DNA from: Tannerellaceae bacterium
GTDB lineage: Bacteria > Bacteroidota > Bacteroidia > Bacteroidales > Tannerellaceae
Length of the DNA: 37,896 bases
Direction: 5' to 3'
Assembly (NCBI GenBank): GCA_031288515.1
Contig: JAITRG010000043.1
Span: forward strand, 1-37,896
Position numbers and translations under genes: made by a program
The notes under the pieces: generated by a model
Seen by the model: the letters and a program-made list of their open reading frames with translations, nothing else
What the model was told of the DNA's origin: nothing
Database searches by the model: none
In this document: positions 1 through 9,549 of the stretch, one piece after another
Numbering within the stretch: the first letter of the stretch is position 1
How the letters are laid out: every line of letters begins with the position of its first letter

Positions 1-219
1 AACAGATAGCAAACAGACGCTTTTTACTTTGTTTTATACATGTACGGGATTGGTTGGCGCGCATACAGTCAATACTTTCTTTCTTTTTGCGTTATTTTAT
101 CAAAAGGCAAGCGCCAAATACAGCGCGTTTTTGGGAGTTACCCCGGACTGGCGTACAAATAAGCGAGCCAGGGAGGGGGTAAAACGACAGAATGACGAAA
201 CGGCAAAACGACAGAAGCG
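1..219. repeat. 219-bp dispersed repeat, copy 1
   Basis: This stretch aligns without a gap to 29185-29403 in the same orientation. By hand count 181 of 219 positions match (about 83%), and most differences are transitions. It may extend left of the window. It carries an open frame, but the substitutions fall 12/12/7 over the three codon positions of that frame, so there is no sign of protein-level selection. The right end has two copies of AAAACGACAG separated by 14 bases. It is treated as a non-coding repeat. Confidence 0.85.
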
Positions 220-477
220 TTGGTTTTAATTATCTTCTTTTTCCCGCTTTCTTTAAGCTGGTAAAGTAGAAGTAAGATAATACATAATTAAATGTATTGA
301 AACGATCGCTTATTCGGAGTCGGACCAGTAAAACGATGAGAGCTGTTCTCTTCTTTCCGGATATTTAAAATTTAAACAGGCGGTAAAGCAAAATATGAAT
401 ACTTTTAGTTACTTTCGCAACAATAAATAACAGTATCTGTTATTATTAAAATAAAAAGGAATATTTACTAAAAAAAT
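220..477 (+). other. Gene-free leader before the TlpA-like gene
   Basis: No convincing ORF is present. A weak Bacteroidetes-like -7 element (TACTTTCG, about 410-417) lies roughly 70 bases before the start codon at 484, and the intervening sequence is A+T rich. No clear -33 box or terminator was seen. Confidence 0.4.
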
Positions 478-483
478 TTGATT

Positions 484-1602
484 ATGAAGAAGGTAGTTTT
501 CATGGCCTTATGCGCTTTTTTGTTGATTGCATGCGGCGAGCAGCCGGGATATGTAATAACCGGAACAACAGACAATGCCGACTTGAATGGCGAAACGGTT
601 TATTTATATGAATATGGAATTAAAAACGGCGAGGCTTTGGATAGCGCTGTCGTTGAAAACGGGAAATTTACCATCAAAGGAGAGCAGGCAACGCCCCTTC
701 TGTGCGTAATACGTTTTGATGAAGAGGTAGTGGAGCCTAAACAGGCTAATGCAGGAGAAAACGCTCCTTACGCAGCTACTTTCACGCTTGAAGACGGTAA
801 GTTAACTGTAGATTTGTCTGAAAACCCTACCGTTACGGGAACTCCTGAAAATGATGCGCTGGCGTCTCTCCGGAAGGAAATAAAACAGATTCGTTCTTCT
901 CTGGAACAGGTTATAAAAGATATGGCTTCGGACGATGAAGCAATAGCCGACGCTGCCGAAACAACATATGACGAGATAGAAGGTAAGGCGTCTGAAGCCG
1001 TTAAGAAGTACATACAAAATAATCCCGGCAAACTGACTTCTGCCAAACTTTTATATGATTTCCGTTATAACCTGGATGAAGATACCCGCCGCGACATTAT
1101 CAATCAAGCGGGAGATGCGTTCAAATCGGTGGCTGGCATCGACAAAATGATTGACCACCTGGCCGTATTGGAAAAAGTTGGTATTGGTAAGAAATTTACT
1201 GATTTTGAGATGAAAACTCCCGGAGGGGAAGCTATCAGGCTATCCGACAATGCAGGAAAAGGCAACGTTACGCTGATTGATTTCTGGGCGTCGTGGTGCC
1301 CTCCATGCCGGAAAGATATTCCGCATTTAGTAGCATTATACAAACAATATAAAGAGAAAGGTTTTGAAATTGTCGGCGTATCATTAGACCGTACCAACGA
1401 CGCCTGGGTAAAAGGCATCACGGAATTGAATATCACCTGGCCACAAATGTCCGACCTTCAATACTGGAAAAGCGAAGGCGCCGCTTTATATGGCGTAAAC
1501 AGCATACCTTACACGGTACTGGTAGATAAAGACGGCATTATCATTGCAAAAAACCTGCGGGGCGAAGCATTGGACGCCAAGTTGGCGGAAGTTCTGAAAT
1601 AA
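484..1602 (+). CDS. DUF4369/TlpA-like thioredoxin-fold lipoprotein
   Basis: Predicted periplasm-facing lipoprotein disulfide oxidoreductase of 372 residues. The N-terminus is a short hydrophobic signal ending in LLIAC, a lipobox. A DUF4369-like beta-rich region (about residues 20-120) follows, then a charged helical linker, then an AhpC/TSA-TlpA thioredoxin domain (about 235-372) with the active site WCPPC, cysteines at 272 and 275, and a cis-Pro region in SIPYT. An upstream TTG at 478 is in frame, but the ATG at 484 gives a normal lipoprotein signal and is preferred. The family is very common in Bacteroidetes; its reducing or oxidising partners are generally unknown. It is followed 23 bases later by the AsmA-like gene and probably co-transcribed with it. 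Confidence 0.92.
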   Translation: MKKVVFMALCAFLLIACGEQPGYVITGTTDNADLNGETVYLYEYGIKNGEALDSAVVENGKFTIKGEQATPLLCVIRFDEEVVEPKQANAGENAPYAATFTLEDGKLTVDLSENPTVTGTPENDALASLRKEIKQIRSSLEQVIKDMASDDEAIADAAETTYDEIEGKASEAVKKYIQNNPGKLTSAKLLYDFRYNLDEDTRRDIINQAGDAFKSVAGIDKMIDHLAVLEKVGIGKKFTDFEMKTPGGEAIRLSDNAGKGNVTLIDFWASWCPPCRKDIPHLVALYKQYKEKGFEIVGVSLDRTNDAWVKGITELNITWPQMSDLQYWKSEGAALYGVNSIPYTVLVDKDGIIIAKNLRGEALDAKLAEVLK

Positions 1603-1625
1603 AGAAAACAAATACGTTCAATCCT

Positions 1626-4292
1626 ATGGCAAAAAGTTTGAAGAAGGCGCTTATTGCAGTGGGCGCTCTATTGGTCGTTATCATCGGATTAGCGGTTTGC
1701 ATGCCGTTTTTATTTAAGGATACCATTAAGACTGCCGTTGTAAAGATTGTAAATCAACAGATAAATGCAACTGTTGATATAGGCGATTTCGGGTTGAGCT
1801 TATTTAAAAACTTTCCGGATGCTACGCTTTCTTTATATGATGTGACGATAGCCGGCGTTGACGATTTTGAAAAAGATACGTTATTACAGGCGAAAGCGGC
1901 CAGCCTCGCCATTAACCTGTACAGTTTATTTGAAGGAAATTATGAGGTTTCCAGTATTCATTTAGACTGTGTGAGCGTAAGCGCAAAAATAGCAGCTAAC
2001 GGAAAGGCAAACTGGGATATTGTAAAAGAGAGCGTTCCTGCAACTGACGGGACGGAGGGCGATACGCCTTTTCATTTAAGCCTGAATAAAATAACGGTTA
2101 AAGATTGCAGTATTACTTATCTGGACGATACTTCAAGGATGAAAGCAGTCCTGACGAAATGGAACGGCAATTTATCCGGCGACTTTTCGGTTTCGCAAAC
2201 CTCCTTGCGTACCGGCAGTACAATAGACGAAGTAACGGTTGTGATGGACGGTATCCCCTATCTGAATAAAGTAAAGGCTCTTGCAAATGCCGAAATCAGC
2301 GCCGACCTGGATCGGATGAAGTTTACTTTTACCCATAGCCAGCTGCAATTGAATGAACTGAAAGTATCCATCGAAGGCTCTTTTGCCATGCCGGACGACG
2401 ATAGCATGGATTTCGATTTAAAACTGAATGCGCCCGGAACACAGTTCAAAGACGTCCTGTCGTTGATACCGGCCATGTATACGGCTGATTTTAAGGATGT
2501 GAAAACGTCTGGTACGGCGTCTCTCGAAGGATATGTGAAAGGTACGATGAAAGGAGAAAATTATCCTGCCTTCGATATGAAGATCAGCGTTGGCAACGCG
2601 ATGTTCCAGTATCCTTCCCTGCCCAAGCCGGTAGACAATATCAATCTGCATATTGCGCTGCAAAGTAAAGGAGGTTCATTGAATAATACGGTGGCAGACA
2701 TAAGTAAATTCAGCTTTACATTAGGAGGCAACCCGTTTACCGGTAATCTGCATATAACAACTCCGATGGCCGACCCGAACCTGAAAATGTATGCCAGTGG
2801 AACAATCAACCTCGGCATGATTAAAGAGGTCTACCCCCTGGAAACAGGAACAGAATTAAACGGTAAAATCGAGGCCGACCTGAATCTTGCCGCCCGCATG
2901 TCGGAGATAGAAAAAGAACAGTATGAAAACGTATCCGCTTCGGGAACGCTGAGAGTGAGCGATATGGTCTATAAATCTAAGGAAATGCAGGATATACAGA
3001 TTCATCAGGCAGGCCTTGAATTTACGCCCCGTTACGTAAACCTGGCTTCATTACGTATAAACATTGGTAAGAATGATTTATCGGCTACCGGGCGTTTGGA
3101 AAACTTTATTGCCTGTATGCTTAAAGACCAGACAATAAAAGGAGAACTGAACATTCAATCAACATACCTGAATGCGAATGATTTTCTGGGCAATGCCGAA
3201 ATCGCCCCGTCGGAAACGACCTCGCCCGACAGTACGGCAACAGCCTCGCCGGGACATTTCATTATTCCTGAGAATGTAGACTTTGCATTAAATGCTTCAC
3301 TGAAAGAAATTGTGTACGATAAAATAACAATTTCCGATATGGACGGGAATATGTCGGTCAGAAACGGCGTATTGAAGCTGAACGATGTAAGCGCCAAAGC
3401 ATTGGGCGGGACATGTAAAGTAAACGGTTCTTATGATACATCCGATCCGGAAAAGCCAAAGGTTAATTTCGGTTTGAACTTGTCAAAGGTTTCTTTTGCC
3501 GAAACATTCAAATCGGTAGAATCTGTTCAGAAATTCGCTCCTGTCTTTGAAAACCTGATTGGTTCCTATTCCATGAACCTCAATTTCAATACATCGCTTG
3601 GCGAATCTATCCTGCAAACATTGGCGCATCTCGCCGGAAACGGCGTCTTACAGACCAATGATGTAAAAGTAGAGAATGTAGCCGCCATGAATGCTTTATC
3701 GTCCGCCTTAAAGACAGATGCGCTTAAATCATTCTCGGCAAAAGACCTGAACCTCCCTTTTACCATCAGCGACGGAAAAATTGATACAAAACCTTTCAGC
3801 CTGAACATAGGCAACGGCGGGATGTTAAAATTAGAAGGCTCTACAGGCCTTGACCAAAGTATCAATTACAAAGGAATCGTTACCCTGCCCAAAATAATGG
3901 CGAATGATTATATCAAAGACGTCCCGATTACAATAGGCGGCACATTCGCCAGCCCCAGGATAGGCGTCGATTTAAAATCAATCGCTAAAGAAGCAGCTAC
4001 TGCTATGGTAGAAGAAGCGATAGGCAAACTAAGCGGAGGCGAAGAAGCCGTCGACTTATCTGAAGAAAAAGCGAAACAAATCGAAAAGCTACGACAGGAA
4101 GCCGATAATGCTGCAAAGAAATTAGTAGCGGAAGCGCAAAAGCAAGCCGACAACTTGGTGGAGAAAGCAGGCAACAACTTCATCGCCAAAACAGCCGCGC
4201 AAGTTGCCGGAAAGAAATTGCTGGAAGAAGCGCAAAAGCAAGCCGAACGGTTACGGAACGAGGCGGAAAAACAAATAGAAAAACTGGAATAA
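1626..4292 (+). CDS. AsmA-like family protein
   Basis: An 888-residue protein with one N-terminal membrane anchor (about residues 8-30) and a very long beta-rich body typical of the AsmA/AsmA_2 group, whose members form lipid-conducting grooves between inner and outer membrane. Repeated short beta segments and a late region around residues 620-770 fit the AsmA C-terminal domain. The last about 90 residues are an unusual charged, Ala/Lys/Glu/Gln-rich coiled coil with repeated EAQKQA motifs, probably a periplasmic extension. It lies between the thioredoxin-like lipoprotein and a small membrane protein on the same strand. A role in outer-membrane lipid homeostasis is inferred from the family. 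Confidence 0.88.
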   Translation: MAKSLKKALIAVGALLVVIIGLAVCMPFLFKDTIKTAVVKIVNQQINATVDIGDFGLSLFKNFPDATLSLYDVTIAGVDDFEKDTLLQAKAASLAINLYSLFEGNYEVSSIHLDCVSVSAKIAANGKANWDIVKESVPATDGTEGDTPFHLSLNKITVKDCSITYLDDTSRMKAVLTKWNGNLSGDFSVSQTSLRTGSTIDEVTVVMDGIPYLNKVKALANAEISADLDRMKFTFTHSQLQLNELKVSIEGSFAMPDDDSMDFDLKLNAPGTQFKDVLSLIPAMYTADFKDVKTSGTASLEGYVKGTMKGENYPAFDMKISVGNAMFQYPSLPKPVDNINLHIALQSKGGSLNNTVADISKFSFTLGGNPFTGNLHITTPMADPNLKMYASGTINLGMIKEVYPLETGTELNGKIEADLNLAARMSEIEKEQYENVSASGTLRVSDMVYKSKEMQDIQIHQAGLEFTPRYVNLASLRINIGKNDLSATGRLENFIACMLKDQTIKGELNIQSTYLNANDFLGNAEIAPSETTSPDSTATASPGHFIIPENVDFALNASLKEIVYDKITISDMDGNMSVRNGVLKLNDVSAKALGGTCKVNGSYDTSDPEKPKVNFGLNLSKVSFAETFKSVESVQKFAPVFENLIGSYSMNLNFNTSLGESILQTLAHLAGNGVLQTNDVKVENVAAMNALSSALKTDALKSFSAKDLNLPFTISDGKIDTKPFSLNIGNGGMLKLEGSTGLDQSINYKGIVTLPKIMANDYIKDVPITIGGTFASPRIGVDLKSIAKEAATAMVEEAIGKLSGGEEAVDLSEEKAKQIEKLRQEADNAAKKLVAEAQKQADNLVEKAGNNFIAKTAAQVAGKKLLEEAQKQAERLRNEAEKQIEKLE

Positions 4293-4302
4293 AGACATAC
4301 GT

Positions 4303-4497
4303 ATGAACAGGAAAAAGGTAATTACAGGTATACTCGCCGCGTTAACAGGCCTTGCCGTTGCAGGGAGCGCTATTGCTTACTTTATATTACAACCCGATAA
4401 GCCCTGGCTGGCCCTATTCGTTGCCGGTATGGGAGGTATTATTGTCGTCAACCTTGGGCTTATCGTATTCTTTGTAAATAAAAATCTTAAAGATTAA
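4303..4497 (+). CDS. Small two-helix membrane protein
   Basis: A 64-residue protein of two hydrophobic segments (about residues 7-28 and 36-57) joined by a short polar turn containing PDKPW, ending in NKNLKD. It starts 10 bases after the AsmA-like stop and is probably translated from the same message. No enzymatic motif is visible and the function is unknown; an accessory role to the AsmA-like protein is only a guess from position. Its stop is 8 bases from the convergent glmM stop, so the ends of the two transcripts must overlap. Confidence 0.7.
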   Translation: MNRKKVITGILAALTGLAVAGSAIAYFILQPDKPWLALFVAGMGGIIVVNLGLIVFFVNKNLKD

Positions 4498-4505
4498 CAA
4501 ACTGC

Positions 4506-5897
4506 TTACTCCTTGCACATGCCGTCGATTATACGGATCAATTGCCCTCCCAGATTTTCCGCTTCCTGCATGGTATGCGCTTCGGAATATATGCGGATAA
4601 TCGGTTCGGTATTACTTTTGCGAAGGTGTACCCATTTATCGGGAAAGTCTATTTTTACCCCGTCAATATCTGTAATATCAGATGAGGCGAACGTTTCTTT
4701 TACCTTTTCCAGTATAGCGTCTACATGTATGCCGGGAGTAAGTTCTATTTTCTGTTTAGAAATAAAATAAGGAGGATAGGTAGCGCGCAGTTCGCTTACT
4801 TTCATTTTCTTTTTGGCCAGATGAGTCAGGAACAGAGCAATGCCGACCAATGCGTCGCGTCCGTAATGGCTGGCCGGATAGATAATGCCTCCATTGCCTT
4901 CGCCGCCTATTACAGCCTTTGTTTCTTTCATTCTGGCCACAACATTTACTTCTCCTACAGCCGCCGCATTGTATTCTCCTCCGCGAGCGCGGGTTACATC
5001 CCTGAGAGCGCGGCTTGAACTCAGGTTGCTTACCGTATTGCCCGGCGTATGCGCCAATACATAATCGCTTACGGCAACCAACGTATATTCTTCCCCAAAC
5101 ATCTCTCCATTCTCACAAACAATGGCAAGACGGTCTACATCAGGGTCTACTACAAAACCCACATCCGTTTTAGCCTGCCTCATTAATGCGGAAATCTCCG
5201 TTAAATGTTCCGGTAAAGGTTCCGGGTTATGCGCGAAATTACCATGAGGGGAACAATGCAGTTTGAAAACTTCCTTCACGCCTAAGGCATACAATAATTC
5301 CGGGATAACGATTCCGCCTATTGAGTTCACTGCATCGACAGCTATACGGAAACCGGCGGCTTTAATAGCTTCCACGTCTACTAATTCGAGATTCAGGACG
5401 CTCTTAATATGTTTCTGCATATACGTGTTATCCACAAGAACCTTTCCCAAATGGTCTACATCTGCAAAAAGAAAGTCTTCGGATGCGGCCAAGTCTAATA
5501 TCTCTTGCCCTTCGGCGGCATCGAGAAATTCGCCGCGTTCATTCAGCAGTTTCAACGCATTCCACTGTTTCGGATTATGACTGGCTGTCAGGATAATACC
5601 TCCACAGGCTTTTTCCATAACTACCGCTATTTCCGTTGTAGGAGTTGTCGCCATATCAATATCCACCACATCAAAACCCATCCCTGCGAGTGTTCCCAGG
5701 ACGATTTGTTTTACCATAGGGCCGGAAATGCGGGCATCCCTCCCCACTACAATTTTGTTCGATATTGCTTTCGTGTTTTTCCGTATAAACGTAGCGTAAG
5801 CCGCTACAAACTTCACAATAGCCAGCGGATTCAATCCTTCGTCCGGCGTACCGCCAATAGTTCCGCGTATTCCGGAAATCGATTTAATCAAAGTCAT
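4506..5897 (-). CDS. glmM: Phosphoglucosamine mutase (alpha-D-phosphohexomutase)
   Basis: Interconverts glucosamine-6-phosphate and glucosamine-1-phosphate on the route to UDP-GlcNAc for peptidoglycan and LPS. The 463-residue protein has all four signatures of the superfamily: the phosphoserine loop TASHNP with Ser106, the metal loop DPDVDR, the sugar-binding loop GGEGNGG, and the phosphate-binding loop RKSNTEPIIRIYSE near the C-terminus. Length is normal. The N-terminus MTLIKSISGIRGT fits the family start. It is the last gene of the rpe-comEC-DHH-DUF4827-glmM block, 9 bases after the DUF4827 gene. A phosphomannomutase activity cannot be excluded from motifs alone. Confidence 0.93.
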   Translation of the reverse strand: MTLIKSISGIRGTIGGTPDEGLNPLAIVKFVAAYATFIRKNTKAISNKIVVGRDARISGPMVKQIVLGTLAGMGFDVVDIDMATTPTTEIAVVMEKACGGIILTASHNPKQWNALKLLNERGEFLDAAEGQEILDLAASEDFLFADVDHLGKVLVDNTYMQKHIKSVLNLELVDVEAIKAAGFRIAVDAVNSIGGIVIPELLYALGVKEVFKLHCSPHGNFAHNPEPLPEHLTEISALMRQAKTDVGFVVDPDVDRLAIVCENGEMFGEEYTLVAVSDYVLAHTPGNTVSNLSSSRALRDVTRARGGEYNAAAVGEVNVVARMKETKAVIGGEGNGGIIYPASHYGRDALVGIALFLTHLAKKKMKVSELRATYPPYFISKQKIELTPGIHVDAILEKVKETFASSDITDIDGVKIDFPDKWVHLRKSNTEPIIRIYSEAHTMQEAENLGGQLIRIIDGMCKE

Positions 5898-5906
5898 ACG
5901 TTTCGT

Positions 5907-6458
5907 TTATTTTTCAAAAATGTATCTCACTTTATCATAGTATATCGGGTAACCGTTTGTTTGTTGATCGCTGCTGCCTATCTTAAAAGGAACTATCAAC
6001 TTCACGACAGAGCTGTCTCCTACATACTCCAGAACGCTCATTAGGCCTTCACAGAAAAAATAATTCGACACATCATTGGAATTATATCTGCCATATTTGA
6101 ATTCCAATGGCCAGGCAACAGTCATATTCGCCGGATCGAAACCATTGAATGAAAGAGTATCAAGCAGCCATTTCCCACTGGCTCTCAGTAATATACTTGT
6201 CCCGTACTCAGCGCGGTTGCCATTTCCCGAATCTATCACATTCAAATAAAGTCCGCTGCTCAACAGGACAAACTGTTTTTCGCCAAAAACGCCATTTGCC
6301 GGATAATTTTTCAGTATTTCAAAACCCTGTTCGTCAATAAAACGGTCAATGGCTTTCTTTTCGGCTTTCAACATGTCTGTGTACGATTTGTTATTATTGC
6401 AGGACAAAGCAAATAAAACAGCGCACAAAATCATCAGTATATTAAAACTTTTCTTCAT
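5907..6458 (-). CDS. DUF4827-type lipoprotein
   Basis: A 183-residue predicted lipoprotein: the signal region MKKSFNILMILCAVLFALSC ends in a lipobox Cys at residue 20. The mature part, with conserved-looking stretches LKAEKKAIDRFI and LLRASGKWLLDTLSFNG, resembles the Bacteroidales DUF4827 family, which has an FKBP-like look but no proven activity. It lies between the DHH phosphoesterase gene and glmM and is probably in their operon. The family name is from memory and should be checked; the protein being real and exported is clear. Confidence 0.85.
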   Translation of the reverse strand: MKKSFNILMILCAVLFALSCNNNKSYTDMLKAEKKAIDRFIDEQGFEILKNYPANGVFGEKQFVLLSSGLYLNVIDSGNGNRAEYGTSILLRASGKWLLDTLSFNGFDPANMTVAWPLEFKYGRYNSNDVSNYFFCEGLMSVLEYVGDSSVVKLIVPFKIGSSDQQTNGYPIYYDKVRYIFEK

Positions 6459-6501
6459 TTGTTACTTTATTAAAATACGCAGCAAAGGTATGTATTCTTC
6501 A

Positions 6502-7557
6502 CTAAATCTTTGATATATTTTTTATTTCTTCAAAATTATTAGGATTTAATTCGTTTAGGCCTTCCTCAAAAACTTTCACGGCATCCTCTAACGAAGCAAA
6601 ATACTCGCCGCCGGAAGCATTTTTATGCCCTCCTCCATTAAAATACCGAGAAGCAAATTCATTACACGGAAAGTTGCCGACCGACCGGAGCGAAACTTTT
6701 ATGTAATCTTTATCTTCGCGGATAAAGACTGAAAAATGTATGTTGTTAATACTCAACGGCAGATTAACAAATCCTTCCGTGTCTCCCGTTACATGCCGGA
6801 AGCGCCGTAACTCTTCCTGCGACAAGGTGATCAATGCCGAATGTTTCTCAGGAAATACCCGCATCTTCTCATACAGGGAAAAACCCATCAAACGTAAACG
6901 GGATTCCGAATAAACCTGGTTTACCCGGCGATAAATCAAATCCTTGTCTATCCCCTTTCTAATCAATTCGCTAATAATGGTATAAATTTCCGGATGATTG
7001 GAATTATAGGTGAAGGAACCGGTATCGGTCATCATCCCGGTATAGATACATTCAGCGGCTTTTTTGTTGATTAACTCATACATACCCATCCGGCAAATAA
7101 ACCGGAAAACGAGTTCGCTTGTAGAAGACATTTCCGGATAAGACATAACGACCCTGCAAAAATCAGACGGGGCCGGATGGTGATCAATCATTATTTTCCT
7201 TCCATCCGCTGCAACAACAGTAGACGCTAATTTGTCTATTCGCTTCGGTTCGTTAAAATCAAGACAGAATATAACATCAGAGGCCCGGATCAACTGCTCG
7301 GAAAAATCCGGGTATCTTTCATGGATAACAATATCTTCAGTACCCGGCATCCATTTATAAAAGGAGGGAAAATGATTCGGGACAACAACCGAAACATTGT
7401 CTTTCCCAAACTCATTCAGAAAATGGTATAATCCTAAAGAAGAGCCAAGAGCGTCGCCATCAGGGGTAATATGTGTTATAATAACAAACTTATCGCCTTT
7501 TTCTATATACTTTTTTACTTTTTGAATTTCCTCTTCACGGATAATCTTTGTCAACAT
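6502..7557 (-). CDS. DHH-DHHA1 phosphoesterase (NrnA/oligoribonuclease type)
   Basis: A 351-residue DHH-superfamily phosphoesterase of the kind that degrades nano-RNA or pAp/cyclic-dinucleotide products. Visible motifs are DGDALGSS (motif I, about residues 33-40), IDHHPAP (the DHH motif, mid-protein) and GGGHKNASGG in the C-terminal DHHA1 substrate-binding domain. The length matches NrnA-like proteins. Which nucleotide is the natural substrate cannot be read from the sequence. It lies between the comEC-like gene and the DUF4827 lipoprotein on the same strand with gaps of about 37 and 43 bases. Confidence 0.9.
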   Translation of the reverse strand: MLTKIIREEEIQKVKKYIEKGDKFVIITHITPDGDALGSSLGLYHFLNEFGKDNVSVVVPNHFPSFYKWMPGTEDIVIHERYPDFSEQLIRASDVIFCLDFNEPKRIDKLASTVVAADGRKIMIDHHPAPSDFCRVVMSYPEMSSTSELVFRFICRMGMYELINKKAAECIYTGMMTDTGSFTYNSNHPEIYTIISELIRKGIDKDLIYRRVNQVYSESRLRLMGFSLYEKMRVFPEKHSALITLSQEELRRFRHVTGDTEGFVNLPLSINNIHFSVFIREDKDYIKVSLRSVGNFPCNEFASRYFNGGGHKNASGGEYFASLEDAVKVFEEGLNELNPNNFEEIKNISKI

Positions 7558-7594
7558 ATCAAATTATATTATTGGCTTCAAATGTACAACTTTT

Positions 7595-8875
7595 TTAGAT
7601 TCGTATATGCAAATACTTATCAATAAGCATCAAAAACAAGACAATCAATAGCAGGAACAGGGAACTTATCAAGAATAGCGGGCGTTTGTTAACAAAGTAT
7701 ATAAATGATAACGAAAGCGATAGATAACTTGCCAGCATCATAACAAAGCTAAAATGGAACGTAACCGTGCTGCCGGGAATACGGCTAAACGTTTCCACAA
7801 CCCACATCATACTACAGGTAAGCTTCTCGATACAAAACTGTAACCAGGCAGAAAGGAAAAAAGAAGGAGGAAGAAAAATCCAGAACAGAGCCATCGGTAT
7901 TAACAGCGTAGCCAGTAAGGTAAGCGGCAGATTGGTAAATAAGAATACCACGGAAAAATAACCAAAGTAATACAAACATAAGAAAGTAACTCCCGCCTGT
8001 GCAGCTAACGTAACGGTAACACATCCCCAAGGCGCCGAAAGTAACGGATTCTTTACAATAAGCAAGTTATTCAGCCTGGGCTGTAAAAACAAAATAGACC
8101 AAACAGCCATATAGCTTAACTGGAATCCTGTATCGAATAAATAAAACGGGTTATACGCCAACATACAAAAAGCCGCCGCCGCCAACGTATTATATCCATC
8201 GGCCCTATAGCTCAACTGCCTCCCGGTAAGATACAACATCAACATAACGGCAGCCCTGACGGACGACGCGGCCAGGCCCGTTATGGCAGTAAATATCCAC
8301 AATAATATGACTGTCAATACATATTTTACCCATTTACCCATACGCCCGCGGCAAAAAAAAGAGAATATCATGGAGAGAAAACTGCAAACAATCGCTACGT
8401 GAAAGCCGCTAACAGATAATATGTGGGCTACGCCTGTTACGGAAAACTGCGTCCGGACTACTTTCGGCATCGACTGCCTTTCGCCTAATGTGATCGCTGC
8501 CAAGACAGATTTCTCCGAATCAGACAGGGAAAGCCTGTCAAAAGGTTCGATTAAGCGTTGTTGCATCGTCTCCGCCCATTCCTGCAACCGGTTCGGAGAA
8601 GTACGAACGGTCCTGTTTTCATGATAAGCCGTCATCTGAACAGACAGGAAAAGCAAGAGGGAAACAAACGTCATTCCCCAAACCCAACGCCCGCTATAAA
8701 CAGATTCCGCTTGATAGCGGCTACCAAATAAATAAGATACAAGTAGAATAACGGCAGGGAAGAGCAATAATAAAAAAGAATAAAGGCCAACCGAAACAAA
8801 CGACTGTAAAACAATCCCCGCTATCCATATAAAAAGAGGTCGTACGAAAGGCCGCTTCTGTATTTCTTTTATCAT
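7595..8875 (-). CDS. Short ComEC/Rec2-family membrane protein
   Basis: A 426-residue polytopic membrane protein carrying the Competence (ComEC/Rec2) domain that forms the DNA-translocation channel in competent bacteria. The hallmark HILSVSGFHV appears near residue 150, followed by multiple transmembrane helices. Full ComEC proteins usually have an N-terminal OB-fold/DUF4131 region and often a C-terminal metallo-beta-lactamase domain. Here the three N-terminal helices pass almost directly into the channel domain and the protein ends right after a hydrophobic helix and a short LIDKYLHIRI tail. It starts 2 bases after the rpe stop, implying translational coupling. Whether this minimal form transports DNA is unknown. 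Confidence 0.88.
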   Translation of the reverse strand: MIKEIQKRPFVRPLFIWIAGIVLQSFVSVGLYSFLLLLFPAVILLVSYLFGSRYQAESVYSGRWVWGMTFVSLLLFLSVQMTAYHENRTVRTSPNRLQEWAETMQQRLIEPFDRLSLSDSEKSVLAAITLGERQSMPKVVRTQFSVTGVAHILSVSGFHVAIVCSFLSMIFSFFCRGRMGKWVKYVLTVILLWIFTAITGLAASSVRAAVMLMLYLTGRQLSYRADGYNTLAAAAFCMLAYNPFYLFDTGFQLSYMAVWSILFLQPRLNNLLIVKNPLLSAPWGCVTVTLAAQAGVTFLCLYYFGYFSVVFLFTNLPLTLLATLLIPMALFWIFLPPSFFLSAWLQFCIEKLTCSMMWVVETFSRIPGSTVTFHFSFVMMLASYLSLSLSFIYFVNKRPLFLISSLFLLLIVLFLMLIDKYLHIRI

Positions 8876-8877
8876 CG

Positions 8878-9534
8878 TTAAACCGTCAACTCTTTCAGTT
8901 CTTTTATTACCTGCATCGGGTTGGGCGATTTAAAGACGAAATTACCGGTAACTAATACGTCTGCTCCTGCGGTAAGCAAACGTTTGCCTGTTTCCTTATT
9001 TACTCCTCCATCTACTTCTATTAAGGTATGCAGGCCTTTCCTGAGAATCATATCTTTGAGGCGGGCTGTTTTCTCAACAGTATGTTCTATAAACTTTTGT
9101 CCCCCGAATCCGGGATTAACCGACATAAGAAGTACCATGTCGATATCCTGTATAATATCTTCCAGCAAATGAATGGGGGTATGGGGATTCAGCGTAACGC
9201 CGGCTTTCATATCCGCCTCTTTAATAGCTGAAACCGTACGGCGTAAATGAGGGGATACTTCGTAATGGACATTCATCAGATAAGCTCCTGCCGCCGCAAC
9301 CTCGCGAATAAATTTCTGTGGCTCTACAATCATCAGATGGACGTCCAAGGGTTTTTTCAACAGGGGTTTTACGGCTTCAAGTATGGGAAAACCAAAGGAT
9401 ATGTTAGGCACAAACACGCCATCCATCACATCCATATGGAGCCAGTCGGCCTCGCTGTTATTAATCATTTCTATTTCCTGTTGCAGATGAAGAAAATCTG
9501 CAGCTAATAAAGATGGCGCTATTTTATGTTTCAT
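8878..9534 (-). CDS. rpe: Ribulose-phosphate 3-epimerase
   Basis: Interconverts ribulose-5-phosphate and xylulose-5-phosphate in the pentose phosphate pathway. The TIM-barrel protein has IAPSLLAADF at the N-terminus, the metal/catalytic segment LHMDVMDGVFVPN, HLMIVEP, and the phosphate-binding MSVNPGFGGQKF and EVDGGVN loops. The length of 218 residues is normal. I use the ATG at 9534 rather than 9543, because the -7 promoter box at 9550-9557 would leave the upstream ATG at or before the transcript start. First gene of the five-gene block ending with glmM. Confidence 0.94.
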   Translation of the reverse strand: MKHKIAPSLLAADFLHLQQEIEMINNSEADWLHMDVMDGVFVPNISFGFPILEAVKPLLKKPLDVHLMIVEPQKFIREVAAAGAYLMNVHYEVSPHLRRTVSAIKEADMKAGVTLNPHTPIHLLEDIIQDIDMVLLMSVNPGFGGQKFIEHTVEKTARLKDMILRKGLHTLIEVDGGVNKETGKRLLTAGADVLVTGNFVFKSPNPMQVIKELKELTV

Positions 9535-9549
9535 TCCCGGCATTTTTCA

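Noticed and set aside
29-229. 66-codon plus-strand ORF in the first repeat copy
   Set aside because: The matching frame in copy 2 is cut short, and substitutions between the copies show no codon-position bias.
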